In this document: piece after piece, positions 8,143 through 16,788 of the stretch
Layout of the letters: each line of letters begins with the position of its first letter
Numbering within the stretch: position 1 is the first letter of the stretch
Assembly: GCF_016592555.1 (NCBI RefSeq)
Contig: NZ_AP014546.1
Coordinates: 1,178,001-1,242,000, forward strand
Direction of reading: 5' to 3'
Length of the DNA stretch: 64,000 nt
Source of the DNA: Neptunomonas japonica JAMM 1380
GTDB taxonomy: Bacteria; Pseudomonadota; Gammaproteobacteria; Pseudomonadales; Balneatricaceae
Made by a program: the position numbers and the translations under genes
The notes under the pieces: model-generated
Database searches by the model: none
Told to the model about the DNA's origin: nothing
The model's input: only the letters and a program-made list of their open reading frames with translations

Positions 8143-8472
8143 TTATTCTTCTACCCATACTTCACGTACCGGTTCGCCAAAATCATCGTAGATTATTTTC
8201 TTTCTTGGGCGCTTAGAATGAACTAGAGTTGGTTTTTCAACTTTAGAACGTCGCCTAGAATCGATTGCATTGAGTGCTTCAGGCACCGGCGTACGCTCTT
8301 GCTTTGGATGTCCAAAAACAAAGCTGTTGCGGTGGTAGGCGCCATCTTCTAAGCCGCTGGCTCCACTATCGACTTCTTTAACTTTACCGCCATTCTTTAA
8401 GAATGCTTGAACCTGATCTTCAAGCTCTTGGCGGGTTTGTGCTTTGGTTGGGCGTTTATTCATGGAGCACAT
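8143..8472 (-). CDS. Small basic conserved protein with GGKVKEVDSG motif
   Basis: About 109 residues. The N-terminal part has QAFLKNGGKVKEVDSGASG, a motif seen in several short gammaproteobacterial proteins; the RNA-polymerase-binding factor SutA of Pseudomonas has a related FLxxGGKVxE segment. The middle holds RNSFVFGHPKQERTPVPE and the C-terminal third is rich in Lys/Arg, then acidic (EEVWVEE-like end). No signal peptide or membrane helix. An alternative ATG three codons later (8463) is equally possible since neither has a good ribosome binding site. Function not recognised; a nucleic-acid or polymerase contact is only a suggestion from charge and motif. Confidence 0.6.
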   Translation of the reverse strand: MCSMNKRPTKAQTRQELEDQVQAFLKNGGKVKEVDSGASGLEDGAYHRNSFVFGHPKQERTPVPEALNAIDSRRRSKVEKPTLVHSKRPRKKIIYDDFGEPVREVWVEE

Positions 8473-8592
8473 TATGCCTGATCGTGTTGCGTGATGTAAT
8501 GCATCGGATAGATAAGCGTGTAAGAGTACACAGGTGTGTCTTACATCGCTAGCCGGTATACTCGGCGTATATTGTATTAATAGAGTTGGAAG

Positions 8593-9066
8593 ATGAATTA
8601 TACCCCTATAAATGAGTACCGTTATCTATGGTTTTATCAACATAAGGATATGCCGGTTCCTGAAGATGACCTTGTCCAGATCAAGCCGTTAAGCAGCGCA
8701 AGAGCAAGCGAAATTTGGGCGCTGAACATCAGCACAGATAGCTTGGATGCCAGTGCATTAGCAAAAGATGATTGGGCAAGCAAAGCAGATACTTGGTTAG
8801 AGAAAGGCTTTTGGCAAGGCGCATGGGACAGTGATGCTGAAGCGTTACCTGAGGTGCTGGCAGAATTTATTCAATGGGAAGGAAACAGCATTGTATATTT
8901 TTGTTATGCAGGTGAGCATATCGTTGAAACGACATGGGACGTTTTTAGAAGACATTGGAAAAACTTTTTATTTTTAGATGATGGGCCGCTATTGATAGGC
9001 AAAAAGCGCAAAGAGGCTGTGCAGTTTCAGCAAAATGGTTCTTTTGCTGTGGGTAAGCGCCCTTAA
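8593..9066 (+). CDS. DUF2947 family protein
   Basis: A 157-residue soluble protein starting MNYTPINEYRYLWFYQHKD and containing VQIKPLSSARASEIWALNIS and the Trp-rich block ETTWDVFRRHWKNFLFLDDGP. I recognise the DUF2947 family, found mainly in Vibrio, Shewanella and Oceanospirillum relatives. Its function is unknown. The last segment RRHWKNFLFLDDGP-LLIGKKRKEA is the most conserved part. It is monocistronic and convergent with the SpoIIAA-like gene. Confidence 0.75.
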   Translation: MNYTPINEYRYLWFYQHKDMPVPEDDLVQIKPLSSARASEIWALNISTDSLDASALAKDDWASKADTWLEKGFWQGAWDSDAEALPEVLAEFIQWEGNSIVYFCYAGEHIVETTWDVFRRHWKNFLFLDDGPLLIGKKRKEAVQFQQNGSFAVGKRP

Positions 9067-9083
9067 CCAAGATACGTTGCAAC

Positions 9084-9122
9084 GCCGCTAAATCGTTATG
9101 TGAATTTTTACGCTTTAGCGGC
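9084..9122. terminator. Inverted repeat between convergent genes
   Basis: GCCGCTAAA (9084-9092) pairs perfectly with TTTAGCGGC (9114-9122) around a 21-base loop; the pairing can be extended on both sides with two mismatches. It sits between the DUF2947 gene and the SpoIIAA-like gene, where a two-way terminator would be expected, but there is no clean T tract and the loop is long. Confidence 0.45.
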
Positions 9123-9136
9123 GCTGCTTATTTATT

Positions 9137-9508
9137 TTAAGCCTTGGCGTCATCTACCCAATGCAATGCTTGCAGAAACTGGCGTTCTTCAAAGTGTTGA
9201 GTTTCGCCCTTAATTAAATGATTACCTAGTTTTGTCGCCCACTCTATCCAGTCGGGGCCTCCAACAAGGGCTACACGTAAAAAATCTTCGGTATGTGAGA
9301 GGCCTAGTTTCGCATCCTCCCATATTGCGCCTGCTTCCATGCCGGTAAAGGATGGGTCAAGGTAAATCACGACACGTAATGGTCCATAAGTGGGTAGTTT
9401 TTCTTCAATTAGTGGGACCAGCACATCTTTATAGTCGTCAGCCGTCAATGAATCTGATGCTTGAACAACGATTAGGTCTCCAGCCGTGTCGGGCAAAATG
9501 GATAGCAT
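9137..9508 (-). CDS. SpoIIAA-like (STAS-related) protein
   Basis: A 123-residue protein of the SpoIIAA-like family (PF11964 type): VVQASDSLTADDYKDVLVPLIEE opens the fold, PLRVVIYLDPSFTGMEAGAIWED and ALVGGPDWIEWATKLGN follow. These proteins adopt a STAS-like fold; cellular role is unknown, with lipid or partner-protein binding proposed for the family. No membrane segment. It is a single gene reading toward DUF2947. Confidence 0.7.
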   Translation of the reverse strand: MLSILPDTAGDLIVVQASDSLTADDYKDVLVPLIEEKLPTYGPLRVVIYLDPSFTGMEAGAIWEDAKLGLSHTEDFLRVALVGGPDWIEWATKLGNHLIKGETQHFEERQFLQALHWVDDAKA

Positions 9509-9831
9509 AGGTAGTCTCTACATTGTTGTGATCTATTTTACGTTGTATTTTGCGCCAAAAATCTATCAAGAAACAGCTAAAAAAGTAAATCACTGTGGTT
9601 TTTCTCATAATTTATCGAGGCGTTACTTTTAGTAAAATAGTGTGGTTATTGGTTACGTCTAACCCCGTTTTATCGTGTGTGTGAGCGCACTTTGAGCAAA
9701 AAAATAAATCTGTATTATAGTTAGATAAGATCGCCTATGAGGCAATTACAGAAAGTCTCTGGATAAAGTAGTTAAGCAAGAAAGAAGCAGGTTTCGCTTC
9801 TTCACTCGGATTAATGACCAAGGATGGTTTT
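9509..9831. other. Intergenic region upstream of the exported ligase
   Basis: About 320 AT-rich bases between the divergent SpoIIAA-like and ligase genes. It must hold both promoters. I see no RNA gene, riboswitch or convincing repeat. AAGGA at 9820-9824 is the ribosome binding site that selects ATG 9832. Confidence 0.5.
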
Positions 9832-10734
9832 ATGAATTCCCCTTTTATTAGGCATGTTGCAAAGCTGCGCTGTGCTCCCCATGTTTTATCGTCAATAACC
9901 TGTTTTGCGTTAAGTACTTATGCCTTTCAAGTGAACGCCACTGACGCAAATATTTTGCCACCATTGCAGTTGGCAAAAAGCCTTGATCATGCAAGCTTAC
10001 AGGTTGATTTGAATGGCTATTGGTATGCAGAAAAGTTAGATGGGATTCGTGGTTATTGGGATGGAGAGCACCTCGTAACCCGCCAAGGTAACCATATCCA
10101 TGCTCCCGAATGGTTTATACGATCTTTGCCTAATATAGCAATGGAGGGGGAGCTATGGATTGGCAGACAACGATTTGACAAGGTTTCTAGTATCGCAAGA
10201 CAGCATAAAGCAACGGATTCGGATTGGCGCTCTGTTAGTTTTTTTCTATTTGATTTACCGCACTACCCAGGGACTTTTGAGCAGCGTAGAACGGTACTGG
10301 AAAAATGGGTTACTACTATTAATGAACCGCATATTAAAGCCGTTACTGTCTCTACTTTTAAGTCACAAGCTGCACTTGAAGAGCAGCTGTTGAGTTGGAC
10401 TAAACAAGGGGCTGAGGGGATCATGCTTTATCGGGGCGCAGGGTTGTACCAAGCTAAGCGTACGGATGATCTCCTGAAGCTGAAAAGTTATGAAGATGCC
10501 GAGGCTCGCGTAATTGAAATACTACCAGGTAAAGGAAAGTATCAAGGGATGTTAGGGGCTTTACTGGTGGAGGACAGTAATGGAGTCAGGTTTAGAGTAG
10601 GCAGTGGCTTTAGTGATGCAGAACGAAAAGCACCTCCAGAGGTTGGCAGTATAATCACCTATCGTTTTAATGGAAAAACCCGTTACGGTAAGCCTAGGTT
10701 TGCCCGCTTTGAGCGTATTCGTAATGACTTTTAA
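9832..10734 (+). CDS. ligE: Exported minimal ATP-dependent DNA ligase (Lig E type)
   Basis: The nucleotidyltransferase motif I EKLDGIRG (catalytic Lys about residue 68) is followed by EGELWIG (motif III), EGIMLYRG (motif IV) and LLKLKSYEDAEA (motif V), then a short OB domain ending in NGKTRYGKPRFARF. There is no N-terminal DNA-binding domain, as in Lig E. An N-terminal signal peptide ends near FQVNATDA, so the mature enzyme is predicted periplasmic. Lig E occurs in many naturally transformable or biofilm-forming proteobacteria, where a role in extracellular DNA is proposed. ATG 9832 is chosen for its AAGGA seven bases upstream over ATG 9814. The gene overlaps the convergent DnaJ-like gene by four bases. 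Confidence 0.88.
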   Translation: MNSPFIRHVAKLRCAPHVLSSITCFALSTYAFQVNATDANILPPLQLAKSLDHASLQVDLNGYWYAEKLDGIRGYWDGEHLVTRQGNHIHAPEWFIRSLPNIAMEGELWIGRQRFDKVSSIARQHKATDSDWRSVSFFLFDLPHYPGTFEQRRTVLEKWVTTINEPHIKAVTVSTFKSQAALEEQLLSWTKQGAEGIMLYRGAGLYQAKRTDDLLKLKSYEDAEARVIEILPGKGKYQGMLGALLVEDSNGVRFRVGSGFSDAERKAPPEVGSIITYRFNGKTRYGKPRFARFERIRNDF

Positions 10735-11363
10735 CGTGTAGGTAATAAAATCTCATAAGCTTCACGAATAGCAATAAAGTTATTGGGATCACCCCCTTTA
10801 TCGGGATGGTGTTTGGCAGCCAATAAGCGAAACTGTTGCTTGATAGTTTCAGGGGAGGAGGCGGTATCAGTTAGCTCTAAGGTGTTGAAAGCCGTTACAC
10901 GTTGTTCCGGGTTTAAAAAACGTTCCCAGAAGCTATTTAATAACTGCTTAACCGAGGATTCATCGGCACTATTGTAGTGAGCCCAATCCAAATAATAAGA
11001 TCGGAGGGCTTCATTCCTGTTTTGTTCGGGTAGTGTTTCATTGATGTTGTTCACTGTGCTGTCTTCTAATCGAGTTTGGGCCGTACTTTTTATCTGGTTC
11101 GTTTCAACACAGCCTGTTTCAAGGTGAATGTGTAGCGCTGAAATTTCAAGATATAAAGCCTCTTCTTCCCAAAGTGAAATCTGCAGCTGGTAAAGTGCAT
11201 TCATCGTTAAAAAATGCTTCTGAAACAGTGCAACATCGGTGTTTTTATCAAGGGTGTCAAATAAACCAGCAGATTCAATGGCTTGTATTAATGTGTATTC
11301 GTTAAACCCCTGTGGGTGCTTTCTGAGCGTAGCTAATATAATAGCTGTAATAGGGCTTTTCAT
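10731..11363 (-). CDS. DnaJ-related protein with C-terminal J domain
   Basis: 210 residues. The N-terminal two thirds match the DNAJ-related domain (PF12339 type; NEYTLIQAIESAGLFD, FQKHFLTMNALYQLQ) and the last 60 residues are a J domain with the HPD motif in AAKHHPDKGGDPNNF. J domains stimulate Hsp70 ATPase; the partner and clients of this family are not known. A J domain placed at the C terminus, without zinc finger or G/F linker, marks a specialised co-chaperone. Its 3' end overlaps the ligase gene tail to tail. Confidence 0.82.
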   Translation of the reverse strand: MKSPITAIILATLRKHPQGFNEYTLIQAIESAGLFDTLDKNTDVALFQKHFLTMNALYQLQISLWEEEALYLEISALHIHLETGCVETNQIKSTAQTRLEDSTVNNINETLPEQNRNEALRSYYLDWAHYNSADESSVKQLLNSFWERFLNPEQRVTAFNTLELTDTASSPETIKQQFRLLAAKHHPDKGGDPNNFIAIREAYEILLPTR

Positions 11364-11404
11364 ATTTTTCCGTTTAACCGTGCTCTCAATATTTATTTAG
11401 GCAT

Positions 11405-13132
11405 TTAGCAAGATGTGGTCCGCCGGTCTTTTATTGTTGTATTAAAGCATTCCGTGCGGTTACGTCCATTTTCCTTTGCGTAATAAAGTGCTTGATCAGC
11501 TGCTTCAAATAACTGGTGATGCGAGGCAAAGTTATTTTCTTCAAGTGTAGCCACACCAACACTCACTGTTAGATTGTGTTGCTGAGCGTTGTCGCTTTCG
11601 ATTTTAGATCGAATGCGTTCGCCAATGGTATGTGCTTGTTCCGATGAGGTGTTGGGTAGTATTACCGCGAATTCTTCACCGCCGTAGCGGCTCGGAATGG
11701 TATTTTTACGCGCGGTACTTTGCAGTTTTTTACCAACAAATTTTAGAGCCTCATCGCCTTGCGAATGGCCATATTTATCGTTGTAGTGTTTGAAATTGTC
11801 AACGTCGATAATCAATAACGACAACAGGCCTTGCTTATGACCTTTCACGTTATCAAACTCTTTGGAGAAACGTTCGTCAAAAGATCTTCGGTTGGGCAGG
11901 TTAGTTAAGGAGTCTATATAACTGCCTTTTTTATACTCATTAACTTTACTGCTCATGGCTAATGATAGTAGAACCATCTCTATTAAAGAGCCGATTTGTT
12001 GTCCATTTTGTGTCCATGTATTGTGTGGCAGTATCCCAAAAGATTTGAGCATATAAGCAAAAATGCCAATTAATAGCGTGCTCCATGCTACGAGATAATA
12101 CCGGGCTGGTTTTGAGCCTCTGGAAAAAGCTATGAATCCCATAGCCATTAGCTGGACCGTGCACAAAATGGTAATGATCGACATGGGAATAATGATCAAT
12201 CTATAGGACACAAAAGGAGAGATGAACAGAGGAATTGTACTTACGATGATTAACCCAGATGTAATATGGTTTGATACGGGAGAAATATCTTTAATGGACA
12301 GTATCGAACGGGAAAATTGTAACGACCAAATTAAAGAGAGCGATAGCAAAATAATTAAACTTTGGTTCGCCAACCAAGGACTCGCAGGCCAGAAATACTG
12401 AAAAGCTAAACCATTCATCACAGCAAAGAATAACCCATAGCTAGCGAGATAGAGCAGGTAATAGATGAATGTTCGATCTTTTATAGCGATAAACAGTAGC
12501 AGGTTGTAAAAAACCAGAATGATAAAACCGCCATAATAGATGCCTGTGATCAGATGGTTGCTACTGACCGTGTCAAATAGGCTGGTCTCAGATTGTAAGT
12601 CAAGACCGATATTAATGGGACCGCTGGACTCAAAGCGCATGAAAATGGTCGTTTCAGTATTAGGGAGCAATTCAATAGGGAATAGAAATTCCATAAAGTT
12701 GATAGGACGAGTGGAGAACTCTCTACGGTCTCCAGTTGAATAGCTTATCCAGGTATTATTGTGCTGCTGGCTATGAAAATCTACGTAGTCGATTAAGGGG
12801 TAGTTTTGTCGAATCGTCACTCTTTGTATTTTTTCATGATGATTAACTATTCGTAGTTTTACCCACCATGCTGATTCACTAAACCCAAAGTTTGCGGCTT
12901 TATTCAGAGGCTTAAACTGCTGTCCAGCTTTTGGGTTTGAAAAATCTTTATATGTTAGTTTCTTCGTGGCGTCTTCATATATATTGATAAACGGTGTCAA
13001 ATCTATGGCCGAATCCATTGTAGTAACGGTTAATACTTTTTCGGTCTCATCGGCCTGTGCTGAGCTGACAAATGAATTAATCATGAGTAACACAATGGCT
13101 AGCTTAAAAGTGCTAAGGAAACTCTTAATCAT
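11405..13132 (-). CDS. Membrane diguanylate cyclase, 7TMR-DISM sensor
   Basis: Domains in order: signal peptide, periplasmic 7TMR-DISMED2-like domain (ESAWWVKLRIVNH is its hallmark), seven membrane helices (7TMR-DISM), short linker, GGDEF domain. The active loop reads SRYGGEEF, so it should make cyclic di-GMP from two GTP. The RxxD inhibitory site expected just before it is absent (ARKNTIPSRYGGEEF), so classical product inhibition is unlikely. ATG 13132 has AAAGGA at 13139-13144; the longer ORF from 13153 is not needed. The sensor probably reads a periplasmic ligand, identity unknown. Confidence 0.88.
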   Translation of the reverse strand: MIKSFLSTFKLAIVLLMINSFVSSAQADETEKVLTVTTMDSAIDLTPFINIYEDATKKLTYKDFSNPKAGQQFKPLNKAANFGFSESAWWVKLRIVNHHEKIQRVTIRQNYPLIDYVDFHSQQHNNTWISYSTGDRREFSTRPINFMEFLFPIELLPNTETTIFMRFESSGPINIGLDLQSETSLFDTVSSNHLITGIYYGGFIILVFYNLLLFIAIKDRTFIYYLLYLASYGLFFAVMNGLAFQYFWPASPWLANQSLIILLSLSLIWSLQFSRSILSIKDISPVSNHITSGLIIVSTIPLFISPFVSYRLIIIPMSIITILCTVQLMAMGFIAFSRGSKPARYYLVAWSTLLIGIFAYMLKSFGILPHNTWTQNGQQIGSLIEMVLLSLAMSSKVNEYKKGSYIDSLTNLPNRRSFDERFSKEFDNVKGHKQGLLSLLIIDVDNFKHYNDKYGHSQGDEALKFVGKKLQSTARKNTIPSRYGGEEFAVILPNTSSEQAHTIGERIRSKIESDNAQQHNLTVSVGVATLEENNFASHHQLFEAADQALYYAKENGRNRTECFNTTIKDRRTTSC

Positions 13133-13236
13133 ATTGATCCTTTGACTACTCAAAAATAAGGATTGTTAAAGAATTAGGTGCTTTTCAATATTAGATTTTT
13201 TGAAACTTCAAACGCTAGTTTTCACAAATCATTATA

Positions 13237-13278
13237 GAACAGTTTCAACCCCTTGCTTTGTGCATGGGGGAACTGTTC
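13237..13278. terminator. Long inverted repeat after the patatin gene
   Basis: GAACAGTT (13237-13244) pairs perfectly with AACTGTTC (13271-13278), and CCCC (13249-13252) can pair inside with GGGG (13266-13269 region). It lies between the patatin stop and the diguanylate cyclase start, both on the minus strand. The likely role is a terminator of the oxygenase operon, but no T tract follows, so attenuator or protein-binding site are alternatives. Confidence 0.5.
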
Positions 13279-13293
13279 AAGCATTGGTCCGTT

Positions 13294-15462
13294 TTACAGT
13301 AAGCTTTTTACTTTATCGTCATTTAACATCTGCCAGCCTAAGTAGTAGCCTAGTTCACGATATGCTTCAAACTGCTGTTCTGTAAAAAACTGGTCGACAG
13401 TAGATTGGTGAGGAAAAGTAGGATGAAGCCTTTTATAACTGAGAACATCAGGACTAAGCCCATGGATCAGGGTCGGTTTGATGTAAATTAAGTGGCCAAT
13501 TTTTCTTTCTGGATCGCTGTCTCCTTTGGGGTATTCAATTCTTGCAATAGCAAAGCCGCGTTTAGCAAAGTGGTAATGTTGCTTGTTTGTTTCGCTTTGT
13601 TCTGTATCAGAATTTGGAGTAACCGCCTCAAAAGGATAGTCATCAAGAAAAATGGTATTAATACCAAAATCAACACGTGCTTTTTCTATGGCATTAGCGA
13701 GGTCACTAAACTGGTATTGTGCATCTGCGCCAGCATCGGTTACGACAATAATATCTAGCCGCCGTCTAAATAGCTCATAAATCGCAAGGTTTTCAAAATG
13801 TCCGCCGTCAGATAGCTCTACCGCGCGATCATCTTCATGTAACCCGCTGTTCAGTGATACCCCACCTTTTATGCCGGGGTATATATAGTTTGGTGGAAGC
13901 CAGCTCTTATCTGTTTTTGGATTGTCTGCCCAAAAACCTAGTCGTAAATTGAGCAGTGACATTAATGTAGAAACAAACTGGTTAGTGGTTATGCCTTTAC
14001 CGGCTACACCCGCATTGGGGTTTGCGGCGGCACCTGAAATGGCCATTGCTGTCGGCAGAGTGACGCCACTGCGAAAAGTGTTATACATGTAGGCTTTGGT
14101 TTGGCGCCAGCCGGTAGCATCACTGCCACAGTAAAGAGGTGATATGGTAAAACTGTCGCCTTTTCTTCCGCGATACTTTGCATTATGGGAATCTGTTAAT
14201 ACGATATTACAGTTGATTAAATGATAGGGACGCTGGTTTGGCGCCTGACACATATTATGAACTTTGCCGGTGTTTGCCTTGAGTGCTAGTCCCCAGCGTC
14301 CAGTCTTTACGCTCTCAGGATCAGGCATGAACGTTTCCATTAAGCGGTTACGATACATGTAGTTCAAACCAAAAAAGTTGACATTACAGACTAAGCCGAA
14401 CAGTAGTGAGCCTGCTGCAATGGAGTAAACCCAGTCTTCACAATGAAGATTAACGTAGAGGGCTGAAACATAGGCGCCGTAGAGCATGCCAAATAATAAG
14501 AGTATTGCGCCAATAACAATTTGAAATGAAGAGGTTCCTTGAGCCGTTGAGTTCATTTGTTTGCGTCGGTAAAACAGGATCAATATTGCGCCAAATAGCA
14601 TGGCGAGCGAGGCGGTACTTGCCCCGGCAATATTAGAAGCGGTATCTGAGTCCTCTTCCACGGCCATTACCAGTTTTGCGATGATTGATACATTGTCGTG
14701 TATGTACGGCATTGAGCCGATGACGAGTAACATAATCATTATATTAATTAAGCGACCTAACCATTTTTGTATAAAAACGGAAAATTGATACCGTGTGCCT
14801 TTAAAAAATGAATAAAGAGAATAGAACGTTGATGTCGCAATCCACAGAGCGATAAGTGCACCTAGTGCATATAGGCAGCCAGTAAAAAGCTTTTGCTCCG
14901 GTACGGCATACAGAGCAATACTCATGACGCTTGTTGCTAGGGAGAAATAGATAGCTAATGAAACCAGCATTGTTCGTAAAATGGTGGCGATAAGGGACTG
15001 GGAGCTTAAGCCATGTCCTGGGATTAAATAATTACCGTGTTGTCTAATGAAGTCGAGAATAGCGTTTTTGCTATTCTGTTTACCTCCCTCTCGTTTTCTG
15101 CCAAAAGGGAAGTTATCAGGTCGGGTTCCATAGTGTTCGCCACTATCGTTTTTCTGGCTGAGAAACCAGGTAAGCGAAGCGCCTAGGTACCCACCACCAG
15201 AGACAGTAGACAGGTAGTCCATTTTTTCTAGTTGTTTATCAGAGACCAGTGACTGTAAAACACCCATAGCAAATGAGGCTGAACGAATTCCTCCACCCGA
15301 AAATGCTAACCCCATGCGTTTTTGCTCTGGCTTTTTACCAATATGCGCCGATTCTTGATCGAGGATGTCACGAATGTTTTTAGTATATGGCGCCATATAT
15401 TTATATCTCGTTCTCAGTAGTGAGAAAGTAGCCCCTGAAACGTCCTGTTTGAGGGCATGCAT
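13294..15462 (-). CDS. Patatin-like lipase with inserted membrane domain
   Basis: 722 residues. The patatin oxyanion loop is SGGGIRS (residues 55-61) and the nucleophile elbow is STVSGGGYLG with Ser88 (first Gly of GxSxG replaced by Thr, as in some bacterial patatins). The Asp of the Ser-Asp dyad is in LSDGGHFEN, about residue 552. Between the two lie five to six membrane helices (about residues 150-375), so the active site would be held at the inner face of the membrane. Patatins release fatty acids from phospholipids. The start is uncertain: ATG 15462 or ATG 15396, neither with a strong ribosome binding site. Last gene of an operon with P450 and diheme cytochrome; substrate supply for them is inferred. 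Confidence 0.85.
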   Translation of the reverse strand: MHALKQDVSGATFSLLRTRYKYMAPYTKNIRDILDQESAHIGKKPEQKRMGLAFSGGGIRSASFAMGVLQSLVSDKQLEKMDYLSTVSGGGYLGASLTWFLSQKNDSGEHYGTRPDNFPFGRKREGGKQNSKNAILDFIRQHGNYLIPGHGLSSQSLIATILRTMLVSLAIYFSLATSVMSIALYAVPEQKLFTGCLYALGALIALWIATSTFYSLYSFFKGTRYQFSVFIQKWLGRLINIMIMLLVIGSMPYIHDNVSIIAKLVMAVEEDSDTASNIAGASTASLAMLFGAILILFYRRKQMNSTAQGTSSFQIVIGAILLLFGMLYGAYVSALYVNLHCEDWVYSIAAGSLLFGLVCNVNFFGLNYMYRNRLMETFMPDPESVKTGRWGLALKANTGKVHNMCQAPNQRPYHLINCNIVLTDSHNAKYRGRKGDSFTISPLYCGSDATGWRQTKAYMYNTFRSGVTLPTAMAISGAAANPNAGVAGKGITTNQFVSTLMSLLNLRLGFWADNPKTDKSWLPPNYIYPGIKGGVSLNSGLHEDDRAVELSDGGHFENLAIYELFRRRLDIIVVTDAGADAQYQFSDLANAIEKARVDFGINTIFLDDYPFEAVTPNSDTEQSETNKQHYHFAKRGFAIARIEYPKGDSDPERKIGHLIYIKPTLIHGLSPDVLSYKRLHPTFPHQSTVDQFFTEQQFEAYRELGYYLGWQMLNDDKVKSLL

Positions 15463-15506
15463 GTAAAGAGGGTTTACTTAAATCTTTCGTAGTGCTTTAA
15501 AGCTAT

Positions 15507-16760
15507 CTAATCAATAGAGTCGAACTCAATAGAATAGCTCTCAGGAAATGGGCCTCCTTTGAAGTCCATTGCCGAGCTTGGTCGAACATTGGGTAGTTTT
15601 AATATTCGTTTAACAATTTCGGGGATCTGCACGCGGCTAAGTTGATCGCCAAGGCAGGTATGCATGCCATGCCCCATATGTAGGTAATGGTAGGCTGGCC
15701 TATCGATACAAAATTGTGAGGCCGCTGGAATTTGCCGCCCGTCTTTCATTGCGGAGCGAGTTGAGACAAATACTAATGAACCTGCTTTTATGGTGGCGCT
15801 TCGTAATGTACCGCGCGCAATTTTATAATCGCGAACACAGCGACGTACCACAAAAGGGTTGATGGGGTTAAAACGTAAAGCTTCCCAACAGTATTGATAG
15901 AGAAGGTGGTTGTCGTCGGTTTTGGCTGCTTTAATAGCTTGCTCTAATATCTTTGGACGTTTAAACAGCTGATCCAGAATTTGCACAACTGCTTGTGAAG
16001 TTGTTTCTACACCACCTACTAAAGTGCCCATGATATTGGCTACGATTCGCTCATCGTCAAAATGAATAGCTTCAGGGAAGTGTGATTTTAGTAAGCGTGA
16101 CAATATGTCATCCATTTCTGGTTTTTTTTGTAATGCCTCACGTCGTTCTGGTATCAGTGTGTGCAGATAGGCTTTCATCTCATGACCTGCATCTATGTTG
16201 TTCTGATGTATTACTGAGTCATTATCTAAATTATGAAACATGTCTAGTTGGGTCGCTAGTGACCAACGGAACATGGATTTCATATCAGGGCCAGGAAAGC
16301 CAAAGTATTCTCCGGTTAACTTCAGTGGTACCCAGCGGGAAACGGTATTAACGATTTCAATTTTTTGGTTTTGTATTTGATGCTCGACTGCTTCATTCAC
16401 TAAAGAGGCGACTTTTTCTCGGATAAAGGGCAGGTCTTCACGTTGCATGAGGGATTTCATAATCCCTTTATCGCGTTGATTGATGGTGGTGCAGTCGCGA
16501 CCTAGCATAAAGGGGCCAACACAAGGATCAATCATTGGACCATAAGTTACATTGAATATGTCTGGAAGGTTTAACACCTCTTGAACGTCGTTAAATCGGG
16601 TAATAAAAACCGGACCATTGCCGGGCATTACTAGGTTTGGCCGTGTATTTCTTATCATCCCGAAAAGTAAATCAGGTTTGCTTTCGATCATATAGCCAAG
16701 AAACTTAGCGACTAATCCCTTTTGGGATGGGTTCTTTGCTTGTGTATCAGTCGTTGTCAT
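15507..16760 (-). CDS. Cytochrome P450
   Basis: A 417-residue soluble bacterial P450. The haem loop is MGHGMHTCLGDQLSR with the thiolate Cys about residue 369; the usual Phe seven residues before it is Met. The ExxR pair is in WEALRFNP and the I-helix oxygen-activation motif is VGGVETTSQ (acidic residue then Thr). No fused reductase, so it needs ferredoxin or another donor; none is encoded next to it. It starts 28 bases after the diheme cytochrome gene and ends 44 bases before the patatin gene, so the three are one transcription unit. Fatty acid or isoprenoid oxidation is suggested by its neighbours; the substrate is not readable from sequence. Confidence 0.92.
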   Translation of the reverse strand: MTTTDTQAKNPSQKGLVAKFLGYMIESKPDLLFGMIRNTRPNLVMPGNGPVFITRFNDVQEVLNLPDIFNVTYGPMIDPCVGPFMLGRDCTTINQRDKGIMKSLMQREDLPFIREKVASLVNEAVEHQIQNQKIEIVNTVSRWVPLKLTGEYFGFPGPDMKSMFRWSLATQLDMFHNLDNDSVIHQNNIDAGHEMKAYLHTLIPERREALQKKPEMDDILSRLLKSHFPEAIHFDDERIVANIMGTLVGGVETTSQAVVQILDQLFKRPKILEQAIKAAKTDDNHLLYQYCWEALRFNPINPFVVRRCVRDYKIARGTLRSATIKAGSLVFVSTRSAMKDGRQIPAASQFCIDRPAYHYLHMGHGMHTCLGDQLSRVQIPEIVKRILKLPNVRPSSAMDFKGGPFPESYSIEFDSID

Positions 16761-16788
16761 TTTTACGGCCTGTATTTACTAAAGCAGA

